From Rhizobium sp. G21 (lineage in GTDB: Bacteria; Pseudomonadota; Alphaproteobacteria; Rhizobiales; Rhizobiaceae), in NCBI RefSeq assembly GCF_014158035.1, contig NZ_JACFXW010000001.1:3388001-3452000 (forward strand): DNA of 64,000 bases, in the 5' to 3' direction. Below are positions 39,797 to 50,691 of this stretch, one piece after another (the stretch's first letter is position 1; every line of letters starts with the position of its first letter). The translations under genes and the position numbers were made by a program. The notes below the pieces were generated by a model, which was not told the DNA's origin, searched no databases, and saw nothing but the letters and a program-made list of their open reading frames with translations.

Positions 39797-40660
39797 TCAG
39801 GCCGCGCGCGCGGCGGCGCGCTGGATCGCGCGGGCGACCATCACGCCGCCGACATGGATCTTGTACTCGGTCGGGCCGCGGCCATCCGCCGCCGGGGCCA
39901 TGATCGACCGCGCCAGGTCTGCGGCGCGCGCAATGGACGCATCGTCGAGACTGGAGCCGATCAGCGCCGCCGCCGCCTCTTCCGCCAGAAGCGGGATGTC
40001 GGCGAGATTGGTGAGGCCGATGGCGCAGGTTGCGACCTTGCCGCCCTCCATGGTCAGCATCACGGCGGCTGCGGCAGTTGCGTAGTCGCCGACCTTGCGC
40101 TTGAGCTTCTCATAGGCGTAGCCATGCCCCTCGGCCGGCGACGGGATCGACACCGCGGTCAGGATCTCGCCCGGTTCGAGCGCGGTGAAATAGGCAGCTT
40201 CGTAGAAATCGCGGGCGGCGACGTCGCGTGCGCCGTTCGGCCCTTCGAGGCGGTAGTGGGCCCCCAACGTGATCATCAGCGCCGGCATGTCGTTGCCGGG
40301 ATCGCCATTGGCGACATTGCCGCCGATCGTGCCGCAATAGCGCACCTGCGGATCGGCGATCAGTCTGGCCGCTTCATGCAGGATCGGCAGGGATTGCGCG
40401 ATTTCCGTTGATTGTAACAGGTCGTGCTGGGTGGTCATGGCGCCGATGACGATGTCGGCGCCGGAGCGACAGACGCCCTTCAGCGCCTCGATCCCGCCGA
40501 GATCGATGAGATGTTCCGGCGAGGCCATGCGCAGCTTCATCATGGGGATGAGGCTGTGGCCGCCCGCGAGCGGTCGCGCCTCCTCGCCGAGATCGGCCAA
40601 TAGCTTGATCGCGTCCGCCACGCTGGACGGGCGGTGATAGTCGAATGAACCCGGGATCAT
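39797..40660 (-). CDS. coxM: CO dehydrogenase medium FAD subunit
   Basis: The 287-residue protein has the FAD-binding PCMH motifs [14 protein letters not shown] and [19 protein letters not shown] and a C-terminal CO-dehydrogenase flavoprotein domain ([18 protein letters not shown]). It starts [14 protein letters not shown], typical of CoxM. It hands electrons to the quinone pool. It is the first gene of the structural operon; AGGAG precedes the ATG. Confidence 0.96.
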   Translation of the reverse strand: MIPGSFDYHRPSSVADAIKLLADLGEEARPLAGGHSLIPMMKLRMASPEHLIDLGGIEALKGVCRSGADIVIGAMTTQHDLLQSTEIAQSLPILHEAARLIADPQVRYCGTIGGNVANGDPGNDMPALMITLGAHYRLEGPNGARDVAARDFYEAAYFTALEPGEILTAVSIPSPAEGHGYAYEKLKRKVGDYATAAAAVMLTMEGGKVATCAIGLTNLADIPLLAEEAAAALIGSSLDDASIARAADLARSIMAPAADGRGPTEYKIHVGGVMVARAIQRAAARAA

Positions 40661-40845
40661 CTTCTCCTCCAGATGATGGCCACGCCGCGCTCCCGACGCG
40701 GGTGTTGGAGGAGCCTGTGTCCCAACCTCGTTTTCGGCAAGGCGAGCCGGCGGCGGGCGTCACGAAACGCGGCGTTTTGCACGAAATGCGGCTATCCGCG
40801 CACGAACTGCGTCAGTCTTTCTTACCTATCGTGGGAAGGTGGCCG

Positions 40846-42015
40846 TCAGGCGCCGCCGCGGGTCATGCCGAGCCGGGCCTTGACCTCGGCGACGCGGGCG
40901 CGGCTGACCGGCGCCTGATGCGGATGGGGCCCATCGAGCTCCACCACCGCCGCATCGCCTTCCTTGCGCACGAGCGTCACATGCGGCATGGCGACGATAT
41001 GGCTGCGATGGACGCGGATGAACATGGTCGGATCGAGTTGCGCCTCGGCTTCGGAAATCGACCAGCCGCACATGCGCTCGCGATTGCCGTCATGCACCCA
41101 GGTGTAATGCGCATCCGCCCTGATCGACCTAACGTCGCCGACCGGCACGAATTGCGTCGCCCCGCCGCTCTGCACCGGGATGCGCTCGATCCGACCGCGC
41201 TGCGCCGGCATCGGCGTCGGATCGGGGTCGATTGCCGGCGGCACTCCGATCGCGGCTGCATCGGCGGCCGCGAGCGCGGGTTGAGGCTCGGCGCTTCCCC
41301 ATTGCTCCGGCAACAGGAACAACAGAAAGCCGGCCGTGACGAAGAAGCACAGACAGGCGACGACCAGCGAGACGAATTGCGACGACATCTGGAAGCTCGC
41401 TCCCATGGCCGCCATGTCATGGCCGCCGCCGGCGGGGACGATAGTCATGCCCCACATGGCCGTGTAATGCATGCCCGACACCGCCAGGCCGAAGGCGACG
41501 GCCGAGATGGCGAGGCGCAGGCCCACTTGCGGATCGAGAAAGATGCGCAGCGCGCCATAGGCCGTGGCGATGGCGATCACCACCGACAGCAGCACCTTCA
41601 ACGGGTCGTGCTCGATGGCGAAGGGCCCCGCCAGCCCGTGGATCCCGACGTAATGCATGGAGCAGATGCCGACGCCGAGCAGCAGCGCCGCAAGTCCGGT
41701 CCCGAACGCGCCGGGACGGCTGCCGACCACGAAGAAGATCGACACGCCGACGACCAGCGCGCAGATCAGAAAGGACACGATGGTCGGCAACACCAAATAG
41801 GCGACGTCGACGGGCAAGGGCGCCGCCAGCATGCCGATGAAATGCATCGTCCAGATGCCGGTCGACAGAAAGCCGGCCGCGCCCACCAGAAGCGCGCGGC
41901 GTTGCAGATCGGTCTTGCCCAGAATGCGGCCCGCGAGGCCGAGGCCGGTATATCCGCCCAGAACCGCGATCGCCAGGGAAAGCGCCACGAGATAGGGATT
42001 GTGGCCTGCCAGCAT
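40846..42015 (-). CDS. coxC: CoxC-like MHYT-LytTR membrane sensor/regulator
   Basis: The 389-residue protein has seven predicted membrane helices with MHYT-type motifs (GIWTMHFIGMLA, GICSMHYVGIHG, VSGMHYTAMWGM), in which Met and His may bind a metal, often copper, and sense a diatomic gas. The C-terminal LytTR DNA-binding domain (PVGDVRSIRADAHYTWVHD, FIRVHRSHIVAMPHV) follows after a Pro-rich linker. This fusion is the CoxC/CoxH type in CO-oxidising bacteria. It lies 185 bp upstream of coxM on the same strand, so it likely controls the cox operon in response to CO. Confidence 0.9.
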   Translation of the reverse strand: MLAGHNPYLVALSLAIAVLGGYTGLGLAGRILGKTDLQRRALLVGAAGFLSTGIWTMHFIGMLAAPLPVDVAYLVLPTIVSFLICALVVGVSIFFVVGSRPGAFGTGLAALLLGVGICSMHYVGIHGLAGPFAIEHDPLKVLLSVVIAIATAYGALRIFLDPQVGLRLAISAVAFGLAVSGMHYTAMWGMTIVPAGGGHDMAAMGASFQMSSQFVSLVVACLCFFVTAGFLLFLLPEQWGSAEPQPALAAADAAAIGVPPAIDPDPTPMPAQRGRIERIPVQSGGATQFVPVGDVRSIRADAHYTWVHDGNRERMCGWSISEAEAQLDPTMFIRVHRSHIVAMPHVTLVRKEGDAAVVELDGPHPHQAPVSRARVAEVKARLGMTRGGA

Positions 42016-42125
42016 ATGATGTCTTCACGCGCAGCCTCCCCGCCGCGCGCTTCCTCCCAGGAAAGAGAATACAGGCGAAGGCGCGCGACTGGCAAGTTCG
42101 GCGAGCGAGAAATGCGGCGCTGGGG

Positions 42126-44038
42126 CTAGTGGCCGCCCATCTTGACCCTGTCGTGCTCGAGCGCTTCTCTATCGCCGCCGCGAACCGTATCGCGGCCTGC
42201 CGCTTTTGCGTCGTAGAGAGCGGCGTCCGCCAATCCGACGAATTGGGCGGGCGTGAACTGCTTTTCGGCGGAGTGGAAAACGGCGACGCCGATGCTTGCC
42301 GTCACCACGCCCTTTTCGCTGCCGACATGGGGAATATCGAGGGCGCGCACACGCTTGCGCAACTCGTGCGCTATCATGACCGCATCCGAGGCGGTCGTGT
42401 TCGGCAGGATCACCGCCATCTCCTCGCCGCCATAACGGGCGGCCCGGTCGCCGCGACGGCGCGCCGCGCCGCGCACCACCCGGGCGACCTGCCGAAGACA
42501 TTCGTCGCCGGCGGTGTGGCCATAGGTGTCGTTATAGGCTTTGAAACGATCGACGTCGATGAGCAGCAGGCTGAGGTCGCCGTCGACCTCGCGGCATCTG
42601 TCCATTTCAGCGACGAGGGACGCGTCGAAAGCGCGGCGGTTGAGCAACTCGGTCAGGCTGTCCGTCATCGCCATCTCTTCGAGCTTTTCGTTGAGGTCGC
42701 GGAGTTTCTGCTCGTCACGCTTGGCGCGGGTAATGTCGGAGCAGACGACGAGGCAACCGCCATCTTCGGAGATGGTCGTGCGCGATTCGATCCAGCGCCC
42801 GTCCTCGAGCCGGAATTCGACCGTGCCCGCGAGGCGGAGTTTCGCAATCGCCGCCTCGATGAAATCCTCCTTCCCGTCCGGCGGAATGCCGATGAACTCG
42901 CCACGTTGGATCGCTCCCTCGAGGATATCCCGAGCATGGGCGCCCGGTACGCGAAGGTCTGCGGTCAGCGGAAACATGGAGCGATACCGCTCGTTGCAGA
43001 AGATCACCTTGAGATCTGCGTCGAACATGATCAGGCCGTCCGCCATGTTGCTGAGCGCCGCCTGGGCGATTTTCTCGCTGTCGGCGAGAGCCTGGATCAG
43101 CTTCCTCTTTTCGGTCAGGTCCCGGTTGTGCGTGATGATGCCGACGAGCTCGCCGGCGTCGTCGTAGAGCGGAGCCTTGAGAGTCGACAGGATGATCGGG
43201 TCGGATCCTCGCCAGGCGATGGTCTGCTCGATCATTTGCGCCCTGCCGGAGGCCAGGATGTTTCTCTCCTCGGCCTGAAAGCGATCGGCGAGTTCGGCGG
43301 GATAGAAATCGTGGTCGCTGCGACCGAGCAGCGCATTCACGGGGCCTGCGCGCATCAGCGCCGCCGTTGCGGGATTGGCCAGCAGAAATCGCCCCTGGCT
43401 ATCCTTGACGTTCAGGCTTTCCGGAAGCGACTGGATCACCGCCTCGCACATCTTCAACCGCTTGTCGGTCTGTCGCCGCCTCAATTCGTTGAAGGTCGCC
43501 AAAGTCGCGAGACTGGTGGTCACGAAGACGATCAGGATCCAGAGAGGCGCCTCCCGATGAAGGGCCGCCACATTGGAATTGAGCGGCAGGATCATGACGA
43601 CGAACAGGTCGCAGGCGGAAACAAAAAAGGAGAACAAGATCGATTCACGAAGGCTGGCGATGCGGCCGGCGAGCAGGAGCGACCCTCCCGCGCCGATGGC
43701 GGCGACAAGTCCGATCACGGCGAGACCAGGTCCCGCGCCGGCCCCGCCCAGCCAGAGACGATACGCCCCGGCGATGACGGTTGCGACCAGAGCGCCGGGC
43801 CAACCGCCGACGAGGCCGGCGATGGAGATCGGGATAGTTCTGAGATCGATGTAGACGCCGGTGTCGACCTCGATGGGCCGGGTCATCACGGCGAGCGCGC
43901 CCAGACCGAAGACGACGCCGAGCTTGAGCTTGTCGGCCAGGGGCTTCCTTCGCGCCGGGGCGCGAAATTCGTCCAGGCGAGAATGACGAAGAGTATCATG
44001 GCGCAATTCGCCAGGACATGGTTCCAAAATGCGCTCAC
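42126..44038 (-). CDS. Membrane diguanylate cyclase (5TM-LYT, two PAS, GGDEF), frameshifted at 5' end
   Basis: The main frame has a 5TMR-LYT sensor (LRTIPISIAGLVGGWPGALVA, GAYRLWLGGAGAGPGLAVIG), two PAS domains (LPESLNVKDSQGRFLLAN; ALSNMADGLIMFDADLKVIF) and a GGDEF domain with active site RYGGEEMAV and DSLTELLNRRAFD. GGEEM is an acceptable variant of GGDEF, so c-di-GMP synthesis is likely. A second frame upstream gives a first helix beginning at the GTG at 44038 (SAFWNHVLANCAMILFVILAW), which joins near 43950 if one base is restored. Without that, the N-terminus of the long open frame is not protein-like. It is not part of the cox operon. Confidence 0.85.
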
Positions 44039-44194
44039 GCCAACACTCGCAGTCTATGTCTAATGGCTTATATGACGATGAACTTACGAATTGTTGGTTA
44101 CCGGACCGCCCTATCATTTTGCATTATGGGTAAAGAGTTTCGATCCCGATACAGGCTGGTTCGGCGCCGAGCTATCGGTCGTGACTGCGAGACG

Positions 44195-45247
44195 TCAGAT
44201 AAGTCGCAACCACTTGTGAAAGACTGGGGAGAGTGGATCTGCATCCAGCCCAGGCTGCGTCGACGACGTCTCAGCGCGACCACCGAAGCGCAGGTCTCGA
44301 GGCGTACAGTCGAAATACGCCTTGAAGGCGCGGCTGAAATGCGCCTCGCTCGAAAATCCGAAATGTTCGGCGACGTCCGCAATTCGCAGGGTCGTCTTGG
44401 CCCGCGCCAGAATGCGCGCAGCCGCGCGCAGTCGGGTTTCGCGGATGACGGCGGCAACGCCGCCGGCCGGCTCGAACAAGCGATAGAGCGCCGAGCGTGA
44501 CAGGCCGGCGGCGCGCGCAACGAAATCGGGCGTCAGATCCGGCGCATGCAGATGATCTTCTATCACCCGTCTGGCCCGGTTCAGCGCCAGGCCTGACAGT
44601 TCGCGGCGCGCCTTGACGATATTGTCCGCGGTCGGGCGAAGACAGGCCGCAGCCAGCGCGGGCGTGACTTCGGCAAGGCCCAGGCCCGCATTGGGGGACA
44701 ATCCTTCGGCGTGGCGCATCAAGGATTGGAGGTGATCCGCCAAGACGAGCGCGGCGCCGTCGCGCAGAACCAAACCATGGCGGCTGGCGGCCGCATCCGC
44801 AGCGTCGCCCAGCAAACGACGAGGAATGACGACCGAGACATTCTGCCCCGGCGTAATGTCTGGTTGGGTGGGTTGGCCGAGATCGATGATCTTCAGCCCT
44901 AGGCCGCTACCGGAGAGGCTGTCCGGATCCAAATCGACGCGCAGCAGCATGTGATCGACGAAATCACGCATAAGCCGCCGCCGGGAGCGCGAATGCTGGA
45001 AGGGCTTGGTGCGCATGGAACTGACGAGAACCGAACCGAGGTTGACGCTGTCGATCGCTCCGCAAAATTCGGCGGTCGTCTCGGACGTCGGCAGCCGCTC
45101 CATATCGAACATCGTGTTGATCCGACTGCGAAACGCCTCGAAGCGGTGTTCCGGAGCGACCATGTCGGTGCTGAACCGCCTCTTCGCCAAATGCGGGTAG
45201 TTTTCCGACGCCACGGATATCCTTTCCAAATAAGCTTTTCTTAACAT
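44195..45247 (-). CDS. AraC-family regulator
   Basis: The 350-residue protein has a C-terminal AraC helix-turn-helix pair (TPDFVARAAGLSRSALYRLF and RIADVAEHFGFSSEAHFSRAFKAYF) and an N-terminal AraC-binding-like domain (EFCGAIDSVNLGSVLVSSM, HMLLRVDLD, VVIPRRLL). The effector is unknown. Start 45247 (MLRKAYLERISVAS) is plausible, but no clear ribosome site marks it; the frame is open to 45346. It is divergent from the RTX gene at 45361 and might regulate it. Confidence 0.85.
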   Translation of the reverse strand: MLRKAYLERISVASENYPHLAKRRFSTDMVAPEHRFEAFRSRINTMFDMERLPTSETTAEFCGAIDSVNLGSVLVSSMRTKPFQHSRSRRRLMRDFVDHMLLRVDLDPDSLSGSGLGLKIIDLGQPTQPDITPGQNVSVVIPRRLLGDAADAAASRHGLVLRDGAALVLADHLQSLMRHAEGLSPNAGLGLAEVTPALAAACLRPTADNIVKARRELSGLALNRARRVIEDHLHAPDLTPDFVARAAGLSRSALYRLFEPAGGVAAVIRETRLRAAARILARAKTTLRIADVAEHFGFSSEAHFSRAFKAYFDCTPRDLRFGGRAETSSTQPGLDADPLSPVFHKWLRLI

Positions 45248-45360
45248 TGGAACGGGATGCAAAAAGATCCCTAGCCTATGGGATTCTACGCATAACGCCT
45301 GATTGATGGTGCGCGTTAAAAACCTGCGCGGCAAAACTCGACGCATGCAGGGAGATGAAC

Positions 45361-46428
45361 ATGGCTGTCAAACGAGGTTCCAAGGGCGACGACACCCTTT
45401 TCGGAACGACTGCGAGTGACCGATTCTTCGCCAGCAAAGGACAGGATCGGCTCTATGGTGGGGCCGGAACAGATACTCTCGTCCTCACAGGCGCGGCAAA
45501 GCACTATGAGTTGGCTTTGACCAAAGACAACGGTTTGGTCACAGGTTCAGTGATCGATCTTCGCAAGGGCGCGCCGGATGGCGTCCAGATCATCGACAGC
45601 ATCGAAACGATCAAATTCGCGGACGACACTCTGGACGTTCTCGGCGCTAATCTTCCGCCTCACAGCATAACTCTGTCGAGTTTGTCGATCAACGAGAACG
45701 TTACGAAGAATATTCCCTATATAACCGTGTCGGCGCAAGATCCGGAAGATATGCCGATCATACGTTATTCTCTGCTCACTGAGAACACGCCGTTTAAGCT
45801 CGCTCAGGATCCTTTGCGGACCGCTTCGCTCTATGTGAGCGGTAGGCTCGACTACGAAAAACAATCGAGTTACGAAATCGTCATCCAGGCGAAAGACCTT
45901 GCGGGCGGCGTCTCGACACAGACATTCACGATTGAAGTGCGCGATGTCGCCGAACGCTTGCTCGGCACCAACGCGAATGATGTTCTTGTGGGCGACTCCT
46001 CGATGAACATCATCCATGGCATGGCTGGAAACGACAGGATGTCCGGCGGCAATGGCGACGATCAGTTGATCGGCGGGATCGGCAAGGACCGCCTCACCGG
46101 CGGCAACGGCGACGACGACTTCATCTTCAAGAGCCTCGCCGACTCCACCGCCAATGCCTCCGGTCGCGACGTGATCACGGATTTTGCCCGCGCTCGCTAC
46201 GAGCATATCAATTTGGGAGCGCTGGACGCCGACACCTCTCAGCGCGGCAACCAGGATTTTGACTTCATCGGCAGCGATGGGTTCAGCAAGACAGCCGGTG
46301 AATTGCGTTTCACCGACTCAAAGAACGGCGTCACGGTGCAGGCGGATGTTGATGGCGACGGCAAGGCCGACTTTTCCATCGATGTTCTCAGCATTTCCAA
46401 GCTGGACGCCGGCGACTTCTTCCTCTGA
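45361..46428 (+). CDS. RTX protein with cadherin-like domain
   Basis: The 355-residue protein begins with an RTX-like segment (GSKGDDTLFGTTASDRFF), has a cadherin-like domain (about 100-195; SINENVTKNIPYITVSAQDPED, LDYEKQSSYEIVIQAKD) and RTX nonapeptides (GMAGNDRMSGGNGDDQLIGG). The C-terminal module, FIGSDGFSKTAGELRF to DVDGDGKADFSIDV, closely resembles the end of the RTX protein at 29476. It should be exported by a type I system and bind Ca2+. GGGAGA is 7 nt before the ATG at 45361. A strong terminator follows. Confidence 0.85.
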   Translation: MAVKRGSKGDDTLFGTTASDRFFASKGQDRLYGGAGTDTLVLTGAAKHYELALTKDNGLVTGSVIDLRKGAPDGVQIIDSIETIKFADDTLDVLGANLPPHSITLSSLSINENVTKNIPYITVSAQDPEDMPIIRYSLLTENTPFKLAQDPLRTASLYVSGRLDYEKQSSYEIVIQAKDLAGGVSTQTFTIEVRDVAERLLGTNANDVLVGDSSMNIIHGMAGNDRMSGGNGDDQLIGGIGKDRLTGGNGDDDFIFKSLADSTANASGRDVITDFARARYEHINLGALDADTSQRGNQDFDFIGSDGFSKTAGELRFTDSKNGVTVQADVDGDGKADFSIDVLSISKLDAGDFFL

Positions 46429-46494
46429 ACCTCTCGATCAGGCGACAGCCTTGGAGATGAGCGCGGGGTCCACCCCTGTATCCCGCGCCTCGTT

Positions 46495-46527
46495 GCGGGC
46501 GGACGTGTGACGTCCGCCCGCTTTTTT
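46495..46527 (+). terminator. Terminator of the RTX gene
   Basis: A perfect 12-bp GC-rich stem (46495-46506 with 46510-46521), loop GTG and six Ts. Confidence 0.9.
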
Positions 46528-46632
46528 CTATGAATTCCCATGCGTTGTTCGCTCCTGAGTGGCTTTCTCCGTCATACCGGCTAGAATTTACGGCGATTTC
46601 GGCTTTGGTCGATGCGCTTTCAGGAGATCCCC

Positions 46633-47175
46633 ATGCGAACATACATCCTTGCCGCCGCCTTGCTGGTCGCTGCATCCGGCGCCTTGGCGGACGATTGCGC
46701 TTTGTCGACCGCAAGCGCCTGCCAGACGGCGAACACGCTGCTCTGGGCCAAGGACTTCAAGTCGGCTCTGCGGGCCTTCGCCGGGAAAAAGAAAGTGACG
46801 TGGCTGGGGCGGGCGACGCCGCTCTGGGAGGTCGTCAACGAGGCGATGAGCGGCGTTCCGGACGACAGGGCGGAGACCGCGCCGGGCGTCTACAGATTTT
46901 CAGCCTCCCGCTATCAAAGCGCGATGGAGCGCGGCGCGGTCGTCGTCGAAAAGGGCAAGATCCGGGCGGCAGGCGTGCTGCACTTCAATTGCGGCAAGCA
47001 GGGTTGCGACAAGGCTTACACCTTGTCGGTCATTCTAAGGAGCAAAGATGACGCGGCGGCGGGATGGATCGAGGCCTGGGGGCGGGAGCAGATGACGCTC
47101 AACGCAGAGAGTGGCGGCTATAGCGCCGGGGAGACCTCCATTTCCCGGACCGAGGTGATCATGACGGGCAAATGA
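46633..47175 (+). CDS. Hypothetical secreted protein
   Basis: The 180-residue protein has a clear signal peptide (MRTYILAAALLVAASGALA, then DD). The mature part has four Cys (DDCALSTASACQ and NCGKQGCDKAY), probably two disulfides in the periplasm. No family is recognised. AGGAG is 6 nt before the ATG at 46633. It stands alone between a terminator and the DUF1127 gene. Confidence 0.7.
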   Translation: MRTYILAAALLVAASGALADDCALSTASACQTANTLLWAKDFKSALRAFAGKKKVTWLGRATPLWEVVNEAMSGVPDDRAETAPGVYRFSASRYQSAMERGAVVVEKGKIRAAGVLHFNCGKQGCDKAYTLSVILRSKDDAAAGWIEAWGREQMTLNAESGGYSAGETSISRTEVIMTGK

Positions 47176-47244
47176 TCGTCGGACAAAGGCCGGAAAGGGA
47201 TCGCCCCGATATGTCGTAGGGCGATCCAAAAAACGCGGATGACG

Positions 47245-47391
47245 TCAGCGGCGGATTTCGCCGCGCGCCACCGCTTCGATGTCGGCGCGACGCAGGCCGA
47301 GATCCTGCAACTCGCGTTCGCTGATGCGGCCGAGTTCGGAGAGGGTCTGGCGATATTTGCGCCAGTCGTTCAGTCTTTTCATGAAGCTCAT
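47245..47391 (-). CDS. DUF1127 small protein
   Basis: A 48-residue basic protein beginning MSFMKRLNDWRKYRQTLSEL and continuing RISERELQDLGLRRADIEAV, ending in RGEIRR. The R-x-L-x-x-L-S-x-R-E-L-x-D-L-G pattern is the DUF1127 signature, common in Rhizobiales, where several such small proteins take part in phosphate, nitrogen or RNA-linked regulation. The exact role here is unknown. Confidence 0.88.
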   Translation of the reverse strand: MSFMKRLNDWRKYRQTLSELGRISERELQDLGLRRADIEAVARGEIRR

Positions 47392-47527
47392 TTTGTTATC
47401 CTTGGCCTTTTCGGCATCTATTCAACGCCCGTGATATAGGCGCCGGCGCCCAAGGAATGAACAGCCACGATCGCGCGGCAAATATGCATTGCATGCATAG
47501 CAATTATTGCCGAATGGTAAAAATGCG

Positions 47528-47552
47528 AAGGGCCGCCCGAGGGGCGGCCCTT
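47528..47552 (-). terminator. Terminator of the RND efflux operon
   Basis: A perfect 11-bp stem (47528-47538 with 47542-47552) with a 3-nt loop, followed on the minus strand by a T-rich tail. It lies 22 bp after the pump gene. Confidence 0.8.
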
Positions 47553-47573
47553 GCTCAACCGACATGCGGCGTA

Positions 47574-50500
47574 TCAGACATGCGTTGGGCGCTTCGTCCT
47601 GAACAGCCTGAGCACGAAGACGAAGAAGGCCGGAACGAAGATGATCGCCAGGATCGTCGCCGATATCATGCCGCCCAGCACGCCGGTGCCGATGGCGTTC
47701 TGACTGGCCGCGCTCGGACCGGTGGCGATGGCGAGCGGCACGACGCCGAGCGCGAAGGCGAGCGAGGTCATGATGATCGGCCGGAAGCGGATCTTGGCCG
47801 CCTCCACCGCCGCATCCTTGAGGCTGCGGCCCTCGGCGAAATAGTCCTTCGCGAATTCGACGATCAGGATCGCGTTCTTGGCGGAAAGACCGATGATGGC
47901 GATCAGGCCCACCTTGAAGTAGATGTCGTTGGGCATGTCGCGCAGAAACACCGCCAGCACCGCGCCGATGACGCCGAGCGGCACCACCAGCATTACCGAC
48001 AGCGGGATCGACCAGCTTTCATAGAGGCCGGCGAGCAGCAGGAACACGAACAGGATCGAGAAGCCGAACAGGAACGGCGCCTGCGAGCCCGATTGCAGCT
48101 CTTCGAGCGACTGGCCCGTCCATTCATAGCCGAAGCCTTCGGGCAGCTGTCGGGCGAGTTCCTGCATCTTTTCGATCGCCGCGCCCGAGGCCACGCCCGG
48201 CGCCGCCATGCCCGAGATGCGGACGGAGGGATAGCCGTTATAGCCGATGACCTGCGCGGGACCGCGCTGCCACTTGACGTCGGCGAAGGCCGAAAGCGGC
48301 ACCATGCCGCCGCTGGCGTTGCGGACGTTCAGCTTCAGGAGATCCTCCGTCTGCAGGCGGCTCGTTTCGCCCGCCTGGATGATCACCCGCTGCATGCGGC
48401 CGGAGTTCGGGAAATCATTGACATAGCTGGAGCCGAGATTGGCCGTGATGGTGTTGTTGATGTCGGCGAAGGTCACGCCGAACGTGTTGGCCTTTTCGCG
48501 GTCGATGCTGAGCAACACCTGGGCCGCATCCGGCAGGCCTTCGGGACGCACGCCGACGATCATGCCGCTCTGCTGGGCCTGGGCCATCAGCTGGCCGGCG
48601 GCCGCCTGCAGCGCCGCCTGTCCCTTGCCGCCGCGATCCTGCAGGCGGAAGGAGAAGCCGTTGGACGTGCCGAGACCCTGGATGGGCGGCGGCGACAGCG
48701 CGAAGGCCATGGCGTCCTTCAGCCCGAACAGCTGCATGTTGGCGCGGTTGGCGATGTCCTGCGCCGATTGACCGTCGCCGCGCTCGGACCAGTCCTTCAG
48801 CGTCACGAAGGCGAGGGCGGCGTTGGGGCCGGTGCCGGAGAAACTGAAGCCCTGGATGGCGACGATGTTTTCGACCGACTGTTCGGCGCGGAAGATCTTC
48901 TCGACCTGTTCCAGCGTCGCCACGGTGCGGTTGTTGCTCGATTCGGCCGGACCTTCGATGTTGACGATCAGGAAGCCCTGGTCTTCGTTGGGCACGAAAC
49001 TGCCGGGCAGCTGGATGAAGAGATAGCCGAGGCCCGCCACGATGGCGAGATAGACGATCATCAGCCGACCGGCGCGACCGACGATGCCGGTGACGCCGCG
49101 ACCATATCCGTTGGTCAGCCGGCCGAAGCCGCGATTGAACCAGCCGGCGAGGCCCTTCTTCTCATGATGCCCTTGAGGAATGGGCTTGAGGAAAGTCGCG
49201 CAGAGCGCCGGGGTCAGCGACAGCGCCAGGAAGGCCGAAAACAGGATCGACACGACCATGGTCAGGCTGAACTGGCGGTAGATGATGCCCGTCGATCCCG
49301 GAAACATCGCCATGGGAATGAACACCGAGGCGAGCACGAGCGTGATGCCGAGGATCGCGCCGGTGATCTGGCTCATGGCCTTCTTGGTGGCTTCCTTGGG
49401 CGACAAGCCCTCTTCGGCCATGATGCGTTCGACGTTTTCGACCACGACGATGGCGTCGTCGACGAGAATGCCGATGGCGAGAACCATCGCGAACATCGTC
49501 AGGACGTTCACGGAGAAGCCGCTGACATACATGATCGACAGCGTGCCGAGCAGAGCCACCGGCACCACCAGCGTCGGGATGACCGTGTAGCGGAAGCTCT
49601 GCAGGAAGATCAGCATGACGACGAAGACCAGCGCCACGGCCTCGATCAGCGTGTGCACGACCTTTTCGATGGAGGCGGAGACGAAGGGGCTGGTGTCATA
49701 GGGCACGGCATAGTCGATGCCCGCCGGGAAGAAGCCCTTGAGCTGCTCCATCTTGGCCTTGACGGCGTTGGCGGTGGCCACGGCGTTGGCGCCGCTGCTC
49801 ATCTGGACGCCGACGGCGGCGGTCGGCTTGCCGTTCAGCCGGCTCGAGAAGCTGTAGCTTTCGGAGCCGATGTCCACCCGGGCGACGTCGCGCAGACGCA
49901 CCGTCGATCCATCCGGATTGGCGCGCAGCACGATATTGGCGAATTCCTTGGGATCGGTCAGCTGGCCCTTGACGAGCACGGTGGCGGTCAGGTCCTGGTT
50001 GATGGGATTGGGCGCGGGCGCCGATCTGGCCGGCGGCGACCTGGGCGTTCTGGGCGGTGATCGCGGCGGTGATGTCGGACGCCGTCATCTTCAGGCCGAC
50101 CATCTTGTCGGGGTCGATCCAGATGCGCATCGCGCGCTGGGCGGCGAACAGCTGGACATTGCCGACGCCTTCGATGCGGCGCAGTTCGCCCATGATGTTG
50201 CGGCTGAAATAGTCGCCGAGCGCCACGGCGTCTCGCTGGCCGTCGGTGGAGGTGATGGCCACCACCATCAGGAAGCCGGAGCCGGCCTGCTGCACTTCGA
50301 TGCCCTGCTGGGTGACGGTCTGCGGCAGACGCGGCTCGACGCGGCGAATGGCGTTCTGAACATCCACCTGCGCCTGGTCGATATTGGCGCCGGACACGAA
50401 GGTGGCGTCGATGGAAATGCGGCCCGACGAGTCCGAGGTGGATTCGAAATAGCGCAGGCCGTCGACGCCGTTGAGCTCTTCTTCGATCGGCTGGGTGACG

Positions 50501-50679
50501 CTCTGGTAGATTTCCTGCGGCGAAGCCCCGGGAAAGGTGGTCGAGATCGACAGCTGCGGCGGCGCGACGTTGGGATATTGCGCGATCGGCATGAAGGGCA
50601 GGGCGATGAGGCCTGCGATCGAAATGAAGATCGCAAACACCCAGGCCAGAATGGGTCGTTGAATGAAGAATTGTGCCAT
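47574..50679 (-). CDS. RND multidrug efflux transporter (AcrB/HAE1 family), frameshifted
   Basis: The N-terminal frame begins MAQFFIQRPILAWVFAIFIS and has the periplasmic porter part (ISTTFPGASPQEIYQSVTQP). The second frame has YAVPYDTSPFVSASIEKV, the TM4 proton-relay Asp pair GILVDDAIVVVENVER and the C-terminal GLSAKNAILIVEFAKD. The full protein of about 1035 residues is the normal HAE1 length. One extra base in the GCCCGCGCC run near 50022 (net +1) separates the frames. It follows the adaptor gene by 12 bp and forms a tripartite pump with it; no outer-membrane channel gene is adjacent. Confidence 0.92.
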
Positions 50680-50691
50680 CAGGACGAGCCT

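Noticed and set aside
40645..44063. Long plus-strand open frames opposite coxC and the diguanylate cyclase
   Set aside because: Both are antisense shadows of genes with clear MHYT, LytTR, PAS and GGDEF motifs.
47457..50060. Long plus-strand open frame opposite the RND pump
   Set aside because: It is rich in His, Arg, Asp and Gly without any motif, as expected for the antisense of GC-rich coding DNA; the minus strand has clear AcrB motifs.
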